This document shows positions 1 through 5,745 of a stretch of 9,075 nt of DNA, in pieces. Source of the stretch: Paracoccaceae bacterium (GTDB lineage Bacteria > Pseudomonadota > Alphaproteobacteria > Rhodobacterales > Rhodobacteraceae); the NCBI GenBank assembly GCA_007119835.1, contig SKOX01000140.1, forward strand, positions 1-9,075. The letters run 5' to 3'. The notes below the pieces were generated by a model, which was given only the letters and a program-made list of their open reading frames with translations, ran no database searches and was not told the DNA's origin. Position numbers and translations under genes: made by a program. Positions within the stretch are counted from its first letter, which is position 1. Each line of letters starts with the position of its first letter.

Positions 1-573
1 CGGCGGCGGCCCCTCCCAGCGCGGCGCGACGGTGACCGGCGAGGCTGCGTCGCCCCAGCGGGCGTCGCCGAAGCGATAGGCGAAGCGGTCCCAGAGCAGA
101 TTCAGCCCGGCGCTGGCGCCGATCTCCGAGCAGGTGAGCGGCAGGTGGGTCGCAGCGGCGACGGTGAGCAGGCCGGGGACGAGGCCGGCGGTGCGCTGCG
201 GCTCGTTGGTCTGGGGCGGGCCGTCGAGTCGGGCGAGCAGGAAGGGAGCATGGTCGGCGAGCGCCGCCGCCACCGCCTGCCACAGCGCCTCGTCGTCGGC
301 CGGATCGGGCGGGTAGGCGTCGGCGAGGCCCGCGTCGCGATCCTCGAGCACCAGCGCGTGCAGCGCGCCGGCGAGGCGCAGGGGCAGGGCGTCGGCGCGG
401 TTCGAGGGATCGCCCGGCCATGCAAGCACCCGCTGCGCGACCGGGCCGTCGGGCTCGAGCCGGTGGGCGAGCAGCCGGCAGAGCCGTGCGGTGAAAGGCG
501 AATCCATGTCGTGGCAGACCTCCGCCTGACGGCGGAAGGCGGCGCGCACCGCCCTCTCGGGATCGTCAGCCAT
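1..573 (-). CDS. DUF2332 family protein (3' end outside window)
   Basis: The frame is open for 191 codons from ATG (573-571) to the window edge, so the C-terminus is missing. The protein begins [20 protein letters not shown]. The part I recognise is EIGASAGLNLLWDRFAYRFGD at about residues 150-170, a hallmark block of the DUF2332 family; the family has no established function. The stretch EIGASAG resembles motif I of Rossmann-fold SAM methyltransferases (acidic residue-x-G-x-x-x-G), which is my inference only. The ATG shares one base with the pth stop (TGATG on the coding strand) and has no clear Shine-Dalgarno, so translation is probably coupled to pth. The family call is fairly firm; the function is unknown. 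Confidence 0.82.
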   Translation of the reverse strand, partial: MADDPERAVRAAFRRQAEVCHDMDSPFTARLCRLLAHRLEPDGPVAQRVLAWPGDPSNRADALPLRLAGALHALVLEDRDAGLADAYPPDPADDEALWQAVAAALADHAPFLLARLDGPPQTNEPQRTAGLVPGLLTVAAATHLPLTCSEIGASAGLNLLWDRFAYRFGDARWGDAASPVTVAPRWEGPPP

Positions 574-1304
574 CAGCGGAAGCGGTCGATGAGCCGCTGC
601 AACGCGCTGCGCGCGCCGGCCTCGGGTTCGGGCTCAGTTCCGGGCTCGGGTCCGGGCCCGGTCGCGGCCTCCGGGGCGGACGGTGCGCGCGCCGGCTTCG
701 CGGCCTCGGGCGTCGGCGCCTTCTTCGGCTTCTCGCGGGCGGGCATGGCGGCGCCGACCCGGCTCGTGAAGGCGGAAGCGTCGTCCGCGGCCAGGTCGGG
801 CGCGGCCGCTGCCACCGCACCGAGCAGCGGCTCGAGCCACTCGGCGTCGGCCTTGGCGAAGTCCCCGAGCACGTGGGCCGTCACCCGCCGCTTGTCGCCG
901 GGATGCCCGATGCCGAGCCGGACCCGCACGAAGTCGGGTCCCATGTGCGCCGCGATCGAGCGCAGGCCGTTGTGCCCGGCATGGCCGCCGCCCTTCTTCA
1001 CCCGGACGCGGCCCGGGGCGAGGTCGAGCTCGTCATGGAAGGCGACGATGTCCTCGGGCGGGATCTTGTAGAACTGCGCCGCGGCCCTGACGCTGTCGCC
1101 CGACAGGTTCATGAAGGTCTCGGGCTTGAGGAGCAGCACCTTCTCGGTGCCGAGACGCCCCTCGGCGAGCGATCCCTGGAACTTGCCCCGCCACGGCCCG
1201 AAAGCGTGGCGCGAGGCGATCGCGTCGACGGCCATGAAGCCGATGTTGTGGCGGTTGCGCGCGTATTGCCCGCCGGGATTGCCGAGGCCGACGAAGAGCT
1301 TCAC
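573..1304 (-). CDS. pth: Peptidyl-tRNA hydrolase
   Basis: Cytosolic enzyme that hydrolyses the ester bond of peptidyl-tRNA released from stalled ribosomes, recycling tRNA. The protein has 243 residues from a GTG start ([11 protein letters not shown]). An in-frame upstream extension exists, but GTG at 1304 matches the family N-terminus and has AGGGGAG seven bases upstream. Active-site residues are visible: N9, H19 (catalytic base, in RHNIGF), N66 (FMNLSG), D91 (FHDELD) and N112 (GHNGLRS). The core ends near residue 187; a roughly 55-residue Ala/Pro/Glu/Lys-rich tail follows and ends in a basic QRLIDRFR, making it longer than the ~190-residue E. coli enzyme. It lies downstream of rplY, a common pairing, and shares one base with the DUF2332 gene. 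Confidence 0.96.
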   Translation of the reverse strand: MKLFVGLGNPGGQYARNRHNIGFMAVDAIASRHAFGPWRGKFQGSLAEGRLGTEKVLLLKPETFMNLSGDSVRAAAQFYKIPPEDIVAFHDELDLAPGRVRVKKGGGHAGHNGLRSIAAHMGPDFVRVRLGIGHPGDKRRVTAHVLGDFAKADAEWLEPLLGAVAAAAPDLAADDASAFTSRVGAAMPAREKPKKAPTPEAAKPARAPSAPEAATGPGPEPGTEPEPEAGARSALQRLIDRFR

Positions 1305-1328
1305 CGGACGTCTCCCCTCAAGACGCGA

Positions 1329-1360
1329 AACGCGCCGCGGCCATCCGGCCACGGCGCGTT
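1329..1360 (-). terminator. Hairpin between rplY and pth, possible weak terminator or attenuator
   Basis: Perfect 9-bp stem (AACGCGCCG at 1329-1337 with CGGCGCGTT at 1352-1360). After one C/A mismatch an inner GGCC/GGCC stem closes a 4-base loop. On the minus strand the stem is followed by TTTCGCGTCTT, only a weak U-tract. It ends about 24 bases upstream of the pth GTG, just before the pth Shine-Dalgarno. It could reduce read-through from rplY into pth or mark a processing site; full termination is doubtful. Confidence 0.5.
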
Positions 1361-1379
1361 CCCGTTAGCACGCCGCGCG

Positions 1380-1403
1380 GGAGGAGGAAATCAGACCTCC
1401 TCC
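1380..1403 (-). repeat. Perfect 8-bp hairpin spanning the rplY stop codon
   Basis: Plus-strand GGAGGAGG (1380-1387) is exactly complementary to CCTCCTCC (1396-1403) across an 8-base loop. In the rplY mRNA the purine arm is part of the (GAG)5 run encoding the Glu tail and the pyrimidine arm lies just after the TGA. The purine arm looks like a strong Shine-Dalgarno, and the hairpin would hide it. Confidence 0.55.
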
Positions 1404-2008
1404 TCCTCCTCGTCAATGCCCTCGGTGCCACCGGCCTTCAGGCCCGACGGCGCGGTGATGTTGGCGATCACGAAGTCGCGGTCGGTGATGGTCGGCCGCG
1501 TGCCCTGGGGCAGCGTCACGGCCGAGATATGGATCGTGTCGTTGATGTCGAGGCCGGCGAGGCTCACCGTGAGCTTCTCGGGGATCTCGCCCGCCGTCAC
1601 CACCAGCTCGACCTCGGGCCGCACGACCTGGAGCACGCCGCCGCGGCGGAGGCCCTTGCACTTCTCGCGGTCGGTGAACTCGACCGGGATGTAGAGGTTG
1701 ATCCGGCTGCGCTCGGAGAGGCGCAGGAAGTCGACGTGGATCGGCAGGTCCTTGACCACGTCGCGCTGGACGCCGCGGCAGATCACGCGGCTGTCCGCAC
1801 CGTCGACCTTGAGCGTGATGAGGCGCGCGAGGAACTTGCCCGCCTTGAGCTCCTTGAGAAGCTCGTTCGATTTGACGTTGATCGACACGGGCGGCTCGCC
1901 GCCGCCGTAGACCACGCCGGGCACGAGGCCCTCCCGCCGTGCCTGCCGGGCGGCCCCCTTGCCTGTCCCCGGACGTGCCACGGCCTCGAGCACCGAAGTC
2001 TCTGCCAT
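1391..2008 (-). CDS. rplY: 50S ribosomal protein L25 (Ctc/TL5-type, long form)
   Basis: Large-subunit ribosomal protein that binds 5S rRNA; the long two-domain form is the Ctc or TL5 type. The product has 205 residues. The N-terminal 5S-binding domain covers about residues 1-95 ([20 protein letters not shown], then [10 protein letters not shown] near its end). The C-terminal beta domain covers about 96-190 ([37 protein letters not shown]). A short acidic tail, GIDEEEEEV, ends the protein and is encoded by five consecutive GAG codons. The ATG at 2008 has AAGGAG six bases upstream. Length and domain order are normal for alphaproteobacteria. A 119-base gap separates it from the EVE gene, so it may have its own promoter, though I could not pick a convincing one. 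Confidence 0.95.
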   Translation of the reverse strand: MAETSVLEAVARPGTGKGAARQARREGLVPGVVYGGGEPPVSINVKSNELLKELKAGKFLARLITLKVDGADSRVICRGVQRDVVKDLPIHVDFLRLSERSRINLYIPVEFTDREKCKGLRRGGVLQVVRPEVELVVTAGEIPEKLTVSLAGLDINDTIHISAVTLPQGTRPTITDRDFVIANITAPSGLKAGGTEGIDEEEEEV

Positions 2009-2074
2009 GTTCAGCTCCTTGAATCACAAATGGCCCGCGGGCCGCCTCCAAGGGTGCGGCGCGCGCGGGTGCGG

Positions 2075-2104
2075 TCCCTCTAGTCGATCCCCGCCGCAGA
2101 GGGA
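2075..2104 (-). repeat. Inverted repeat in the gap between the EVE gene and rplY
   Basis: TCCCTCT (2075-2081) pairs perfectly with AGAGGGA (2098-2104) across a 16-base loop, 24 bases after the EVE gene stop. There is no T-tract in either direction, so it is at most a weak or Rho-assisted stop or a processing stem. The same gap also holds a perfect 12-base palindrome, GGCCCGCGGGCC (2032-2043), just upstream of the rplY ribosome-binding site. In GC-rich DNA such palindromes can arise by chance. Confidence 0.3.
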
Positions 2105-2127
2105 AGGGGCAAGCGTGCCCGCGCGGC

Positions 2128-2553
2128 TCAGCCGTCGGGGTCGAGGCCGCCGAGCTCGCGCACCAGCCGCCATTCCTCGGGCGCGACCGGCTGCACCGAA
2201 AGCCGCGAGTTGCGCACGAGCACCATGTCGGCAAGCCGCGGCTCGGCCTTGCACATCTCGAGGGTGACGGGGCGGGACAGGGGCTCGACCGCGCGGATGT
2301 CGACGCAGTGCCAGCGCGGGTCGTCGGTGGTGCTGTCGGGATGGGCCTCGGCGATAACCTCGACGATGCCGACGATCGCCCGCTCCTTGTTCGAGTGGTA
2401 GAAGAAGCCAAGGTCGCCCTTCGCCATCGCCTGCATGTTGTTGCGCGCCTGGTAGTTGCGCACCCCGTCCCACTGCTCGCCGCGGTCGCCGCGGGCAACC
2501 TGGTCGTCCCAGCTCCAGACGTCGGGCTCGGACTTGAAGAGCCAGCGCCTCAT
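2128..2553 (-). CDS. EVE domain-containing protein
   Basis: A 141-residue single-domain EVE protein of the PUA-like fold. Members include thymocyte nuclear protein 1; several EVE domains bind modified bases in nucleic acid, but the role of the bacterial stand-alone form is not settled. Family blocks are clear: WLFKSEPDVWSWDD (residues 4-17), QWDGVRNYQARNNM (27-40), KGDLGFFYHSN (45-55) and a C-terminal SVQPVAPEEWRLV. Length is typical. The ATG (2553-2551) overlaps the stop of the YciI gene as ATGA, with AAGGTG a few bases upstream, so it is co-translated with the preceding gene. Partner and substrate cannot be read from the sequence. Confidence 0.92.
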   Translation of the reverse strand: MRRWLFKSEPDVWSWDDQVARGDRGEQWDGVRNYQARNNMQAMAKGDLGFFYHSNKERAIVGIVEVIAEAHPDSTTDDPRWHCVDIRAVEPLSRPVTLEMCKAEPRLADMVLVRNSRLSVQPVAPEEWRLVRELGGLDPDG

Positions 2554-2831
2554 CCGATCACCTTGCGCCAGGCGCGGATCTCGACCTTCTCGAAGAGGCC
2601 GGCGCGGGCGTAGGGGTCGCCCGCCGCCCAGTCCTCCGCGTCGGCGCGGGTGTCGACGTCGATCACGACGAGCGAGCCGACCATCTCTCCGCCTGCGTCG
2701 AGGAAGGGGCCGGCCTGGGTCACGACGCCGGTTTCCTCGATATAGGCGAGGTGGGCGTCGCGGTTCTGCTTGCGGATGTCGGTCGCGCCGGGGCGGTCGC
2801 TGCAGATCAGGGCGAAGAGCACGGGGATCAT
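2550..2831 (-). CDS. YciI family protein
   Basis: A 93-residue protein of the YciI-like family, a small ferredoxin-like alpha/beta fold related to dimeric alpha-beta barrels; its cellular role is unknown. Visible family features are MIPVLFALICSDRPGA at the N-terminus, R24-D25-A26-H27 with the conserved histidine, AGPFLD (40-45), GSLVVIDVD (52-60) and the signature DPYARAGLFEKVEIR (72-86). The proposed active-site His/Asp pair of the family would be H27 and D72. The ATG overlaps the gpsA stop by four bases (ATGA) and its stop overlaps the EVE start in the same way, so gpsA, yciI-like and EVE form a tight operon. Confidence 0.93.
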   Translation of the reverse strand: MIPVLFALICSDRPGATDIRKQNRDAHLAYIEETGVVTQAGPFLDAGGEMVGSLVVIDVDTRADAEDWAAGDPYARAGLFEKVEIRAWRKVIG

Positions 2832-3793
2832 TCCTCCTTGAGCGGGCGGGTCAGCAGGCCTTCGATCGCCTCGCCGAGCGTGAGCGTCCCGTCAAGCACG
2901 GCGGCCACCGCCTGCGCAATCGGCATCTCTACCCCGTGCCGGTGGCCGAGCGCGCAGGCCGCCTGCGCCGTCGCCACCCCCTCGACGGTGCCGCCGGGCC
3001 GCGGCTCGCCGGCGCCGAGCGCGCGGCCGGTGGCGAAGTTCCGCGATAGGGTCGAGTTGCACGTGAGCGACAGGTCGCCCAGACCGGAGAGGCCGCCCAG
3101 GGTCTCGGGCCGCCCGCCCATCGCGTCGGCAAGGCGGCTCATCTCGGCATAGCCCCGGGTCATCAGGGCGGCGCGCGCGCTCTGCCCGAGGCCGCGGCCC
3201 TCGACCATGCCGCAGGCAAGCGCGATGACGTTCTTCAGCGCGCCGCCGAGTTCGGCACCGATGACGTCCTCGGTGAGGTAGAGGCGCAGGCGCCTGGTCG
3301 AGAGCCGCGCCTGCAGTGCGCGCCCGGTGGCGACGTCGGCACAGGCGATGGTGAGCGCGGTGGGAAGGCCGCGGGCGATCTCGGCGGCGAAGCCCGGACC
3401 GGTCAGGACGGCGCAAGGGCGGTCTGGGAGCGCGCGCGCGACGATCTCGCTCTGGCGGCAGAAGTCGCGGCCCGAAAGGCCCTTGGCGCAGGCGACGACG
3501 GGGCAGGGCGGCAGGCGGTGGCCGTGCTCGGCCAGGAAGTCGCCCGTCACCTGCGCGGGCAGGGCGAGCAGCACCGCCTCGGGGTCCCCCAGCGCCCCGA
3601 GGTCCGCCACGACCTCGAGACTGTCGTTTAGCCGGACCCCCGGCAGCCGCGCCCTGTTCTCGCGCGCGCTGCCGATCGCGGCGGCCGTGGCGGCGTCCCT
3701 CGCCCACAGGCGGACGCCCGCGCCTTCGGCCGATTCGACCTGGGCGAGCGCCGTGCCGAAGGCGCCGGCGCCGATGACCGCGATCGTGCTCAA
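2828..3793 (-). CDS. gpsA: NAD(P)H-dependent glycerol-3-phosphate dehydrogenase
   Basis: Reduces dihydroxyacetone phosphate to sn-glycerol 3-phosphate, the backbone precursor of phospholipids, in the cytosol. I chose TTG at 3793, which gives 321 residues beginning (M)STIAVIGAGAFGTALA. An in-frame extension to 4054 would add 87 non-family residues and cross the divergent promoter region. Residues seen: nucleotide-binding GAGAFG (8-13), AKGL with K104, ELGGALKNV with K187, GLGQSARAALMTRG (201-214), LGGLSGLGDLSLTC with D240, and NSTLSRN (246-252). The usual GPSFA block reads GPGFA (132-136). There is no clear Shine-Dalgarno before the TTG; the stop of a 23-codon upstream ORF overlaps it as TTGA. 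First full-length gene of an operon with the YciI and EVE genes. Confidence 0.96.
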   Translation of the reverse strand: MSTIAVIGAGAFGTALAQVESAEGAGVRLWARDAATAAAIGSARENRARLPGVRLNDSLEVVADLGALGDPEAVLLALPAQVTGDFLAEHGHRLPPCPVVACAKGLSGRDFCRQSEIVARALPDRPCAVLTGPGFAAEIARGLPTALTIACADVATGRALQARLSTRRLRLYLTEDVIGAELGGALKNVIALACGMVEGRGLGQSARAALMTRGYAEMSRLADAMGGRPETLGGLSGLGDLSLTCNSTLSRNFATGRALGAGEPRPGGTVEGVATAQAACALGHRHGVEMPIAQAVAAVLDGTLTLGEAIEGLLTRPLKEE

Positions 3794-3861
3794 GCCACGC
3801 CCAGCCGCGGCGCGTCGGCTGGCGAGAGCGGGGCCTGGATAATCCGGCCGGTCAGGCGCAT
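3790..3861 (-). CDS. Candidate 23-residue leader ORF translationally coupled to gpsA
   Basis: ATG (3861-3859) opens 23 codons that begin MRLTGRII and end PRLGVA, then TGA (3792-3790). AGAGGA lies nine bases before the ATG, a better ribosome-binding site than the gpsA TTG has. The stop overlaps the gpsA start as TTGA, the arrangement expected for termination-reinitiation. The ORF lies just downstream of the predicted gpsA promoter, so it would be the first ORF on the mRNA. I recognise no homolog; chance cannot be excluded at this length. Confidence 0.35.
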   Translation of the reverse strand: MRLTGRIIQAPLSPADAPRLGVA

Positions 3862-3895
3862 GGGACTTTATCCTCTGTGCGGGAAGCGTGCGCGG

Positions 3896-3924
3896 ATTTG
3901 GCGCGGCAACGCAGGTCCCGTCAA
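3896..3924 (-). promoter_or_regulatory. Predicted gpsA promoter
   Basis: Minus-strand -35 TTGACG (3924-3919), 17-base spacer, -10 CCAAAT (3901-3896; only the last three bases match TATAAT). Transcription would begin near 3889, about 28 bases before the leader ORF ATG. The -35 sits on one arm of an inverted repeat shared with the divergent promoter. Confidence 0.4.
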
Positions 3925-3999
3925 CACCGGGGCGGCGGAACCGTGCGCGCGCGTACGGCTTTCGCCCGGCGACGACGATCCCGCCCCGCCCGTGTTGAC
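3920..3999. repeat. Inverted repeat carrying both divergent -35 boxes
   Basis: GTCAACAC (3920-3927) followed by CGGGGCGG (3928-3935) is mirrored by CCGCCCCG (3981-3988), three extra C, and GTGTTGAC (3992-3999). The arms are exact apart from the three-base insertion. Each outer arm contains the -35 hexamer of one divergent promoter, with 45 bases between arms. It could be a shared operator or simply two similar promoters back to back. Confidence 0.55.
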
Positions 4000-4023
4000 A
4001 GGCGGGCCCTTTGCCTCCATCCG
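3995..4023 (+). promoter_or_regulatory. Predicted promoter of the HIT-family gene
   Basis: Perfect -35 TTGACA (3995-4000) with a 17-base spacer to CATCCG (4018-4023), a poor -10. The start would fall near 4030, giving a leader of about 24 bases that includes GGGGAG (4040-4045) before the ATG at 4054. The consensus -35 and its position are the main support. Confidence 0.4.
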
Positions 4024-4053
4024 CTGAGGCGAGGACGCAGGGGAGAACGGGCA

Positions 4054-4434
4054 ATGGCCTACGACTACGACGACGACAACGTCTTCGCGAAGATCCTCCG
4101 GGGCGAGATCCCGAACAAGACCGTCGCCGAGACCGAGCACTCGCTCGCCTTCCACGACATCCGGGGCCAGGCGCCGGTCCACGTGCTGATCATCCCGAAG
4201 GGGCGCTACGTCGCGGCCGACCACTTCTACGGCGAGGCGAGCGACGCGGAGATCCTCGACTTCGCGCGCCTGACCGCCCGGCTCTGCGGCGAGCTCGGCA
4301 TCTCGCCCGGCGCAGGCGGCAGCGGCTACCGCCAGATCAGCAACGCGGGCCAGCACGGGTCGCAGGAGGTGCCGCATTTCCACGTGCATCTCCTCGGCGG
4401 GCGGCCGCTCGGTAGGCTGCTCGAGGCGGACTGA
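4054..4434 (+). CDS. HIT family (HINT-like) nucleotide hydrolase
   Basis: A 126-residue histidine-triad protein. HINT-type members are cytosolic purine nucleoside phosphoramidases that also cleave aminoacyl-adenylates; the true substrate here is unknown. Seen in the protein: VFAKILRGEIPNKTVAE (residues 10-26), HVLIIPKG (43-50), QISNAGQHGSQEV (95-107) with N97 and the G-S-Q of the phosphate-binding loop, then HFHVHLLGG (108-116), the triad with H110 and H112 at the catalytic positions. Length fits the family. An open frame extends upstream, but the ATG at 4054 matches the usual HINT N-terminus (DDNVFAKILRGEIP) and has GGGGAG upstream. Single-gene unit divergent from gpsA and convergent with dapE. 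Confidence 0.93.
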   Translation: MAYDYDDDNVFAKILRGEIPNKTVAETEHSLAFHDIRGQAPVHVLIIPKGRYVAADHFYGEASDAEILDFARLTARLCGELGISPGAGGSGYRQISNAGQHGSQEVPHFHVHLLGGRPLGRLLEAD

Positions 4435-4438
4435 CCGC

Positions 4439-4457
4439 CAGGCGCTCGACGCGCCTG
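4439..4457. terminator. Hairpin between convergent HIT gene and dapE
   Basis: Perfect 7-bp stem CAGGCGC (4439-4445) and GCGCCTG (4451-4457) with loop TCGAC, four bases after the HIT stop and 20 before the dapE stop. There is no T-run on either strand, so it would need Rho or act as a 3'-end stabiliser. Its position between converging genes favours a shared transcript end. Confidence 0.45.
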
Positions 4458-4477
4458 CCCGGGGTCCGCGAAGGCCG

Positions 4478-5626
4478 TCAGCGAAGGCCGCCGCGCGCGA
4501 AGTAGTCGCCGAGGATCCGGGCATAGACCGCCTTCAGAGCGTGGACGTCGGCGATGTCCACGTGCTCGTCGACCTGATGGATCGTCCGGCCGACGAGGCC
4601 GACCTCGACCACCGGGCAGTGGTCCTTCACGAATCGCGCGTCCGAAGTGCCACCGGAGGTGGAAAGCGCTGGCCTCCGGCCGGTCTCCGCCTCGACGGCG
4701 GCGGCGACGAGGTCGGTGAAGGGCCCGGGCTCGGTGACGAAGGCGTCGCCCGAGCGGGCGAAGCGGGCGGCGATGCCGACGCCGTGCTCGGAGGCGGCGC
4801 GGTCGGCCTCCTCCTCGATCCAGTCGACGAGGCCCTGGGCCAGGTGGGTGTCGTTGTAGCGGATGTTGACCGTGGCGCGGGCCTCGAACGGAATGACGTT
4901 GCTCGCCGGATTGCCGGTGTCGATGGTGGTGATGGTGGCGGCGGAAGGCTCGAAGCGGTCGCTGCCCTCGTCGAGCCGGCGCGAGGCGAGCCGGTCGAGC
5001 AGGCGCACGAGCGCCGGGAGCGGGTTGCGGGCGCGGTCGGGATAGGCGGCGTGGCCCTGGACGCCGTAGGCCCGCAGACTGCACGTCAGCGAGCCGCGTC
5101 GGCCGATCTTGATCATGTCGCCCATGACGTCCTCGCAGGTCGGCTCGCCGACCAGGCAGTGGTCGAGCCGCTCGCCGGTCTCGGCCATCCAGTCGAGGAT
5201 CGCGCGGGTGCCGTCGAGGGCGTCGCCCTCCTCGTCGCCGGTGATGGTCAGGACGACGGAGCCCTCGGGCGGCGAATGGGTCACCAGGTCGATCGCGGCG
5301 GCGGCGAAGGCGGCCACGGCAGACTTCATGTCGGCAGCACCCCGGCCCCAGAGCTTGCCTTCGGCGAGGGTTCCCGAGAAGGGCGGGAAGCGCCACGACC
5401 CGAGCGCGCCGGGCGGGACCACGTCGGTGTGGCCGTTGAAGCCGAAGACCGGGCCGCCGCTGCCCCAGCGGGCGTAGAGGTTGGCGATGCCGCCACGCTC
5501 GATCCGGCGGCAGGCGAAACCGGCGGGCGCGAGGCGCGCCTCGAGAAGGCCCAGCGCGCCGGCATCTTCGGGCGTCACGGAGGGGCAGCGGACGAGCTCG
5601 GCGGCGAGTTCGACGGGATCGGTCAT
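4478..5626 (-). CDS. dapE: Succinyl-diaminopimelate desuccinylase
   Basis: Zn-dependent M20 amidohydrolase that converts N-succinyl-LL-2,6-diaminopimelate to LL-diaminopimelate and succinate, on the route to lysine and to the meso-DAP of peptidoglycan. The product has 382 residues, a normal length. Metal and catalytic residues are all in place: H66 and D68 (GHTDVVP), D99 (GAADMK), E132/E133 in GDEEGDA with the general base, E161 (VGEPTCED) and H350 (TIHQVDEHV). The dimerisation (lid) domain lies at about 180-290, including [14 protein letters not shown]. The ATG at 5626 has AAGGAGG five bases upstream, an excellent ribosome-binding site. Upstream, TTGTGC (5675-5670) and TAATTC (5652-5647) at 17-base spacing are a weak promoter candidate. 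Confidence 0.97.
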   Translation of the reverse strand: MTDPVELAAELVRCPSVTPEDAGALGLLEARLAPAGFACRRIERGGIANLYARWGSGGPVFGFNGHTDVVPPGALGSWRFPPFSGTLAEGKLWGRGAADMKSAVAAFAAAAIDLVTHSPPEGSVVLTITGDEEGDALDGTRAILDWMAETGERLDHCLVGEPTCEDVMGDMIKIGRRGSLTCSLRAYGVQGHAAYPDRARNPLPALVRLLDRLASRRLDEGSDRFEPSAATITTIDTGNPASNVIPFEARATVNIRYNDTHLAQGLVDWIEEEADRAASEHGVGIAARFARSGDAFVTEPGPFTDLVAAAVEAETGRRPALSTSGGTSDARFVKDHCPVVEVGLVGRTIHQVDEHVDIADVHALKAVYARILGDYFARGGLR

Positions 5627-5646
5627 GGCGGCCTCCTTCGCCTGCG

Positions 5647-5719
5647 GAATTAGCCCGGGCCGCGCGCCGGCACAAGGCGTGCGCTCCTCCGCGGGCTGCC
5701 ACAGTCAAGGCGCTAATTC
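5647..5719. repeat. 8-bp inverted repeat in the dapE upstream gap
   Basis: GAATTAGC (5647-5654) and its exact complement GCTAATTC (5712-5719) bracket 57 bases between the rsmC-like gene and dapE. AT-rich octamers are unusual in this GC-rich context. The gap also has a short GGGC/GCCC stem followed by ATTTTC just after the rsmC stop (minus strand), a weak terminator at best. Confidence 0.35.
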
Positions 5720-5745
5720 AGATGCGAAAATGGGCCGGAAGCCCC

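Noticed and set aside
145..1071. 308-codon plus-strand frame across the DUF2332 and pth genes
   Set aside because: It runs antisense to two recognised coding regions and has low-complexity Gly/Ala/Ser/Pro/Arg composition; no start context or family resemblance.
2032..2043. 12-base palindrome GGCCCGCGGGCC before rplY as an operator
   Set aside because: Pure G/C palindromes of this size are expected by chance in DNA this GC-rich, and no second copy or promoter element supports it.
3877..4053. N-terminal extension of the HIT protein to 185 residues
   Set aside because: The upstream part is Arg-rich, overlaps the promoter region, and the ATG at 4054 has a good ribosome-binding site and the family N-terminus.
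3794..4054. N-terminal extension of gpsA to 408 residues
   Set aside because: The extension overlaps both predicted divergent promoters and the HIT leader, and GpsA proteins begin directly at the nucleotide-binding strand, as the TTG start gives.
4541..5653. 370-codon open frame on the plus strand opposite dapE
   Set aside because: dapE on the minus strand has every catalytic residue. The antisense frame has no recognisable family, is biased toward Gly/Asp/Val/Ala as expected for the complement of GC-rich codons, and is a codon-bias shadow.
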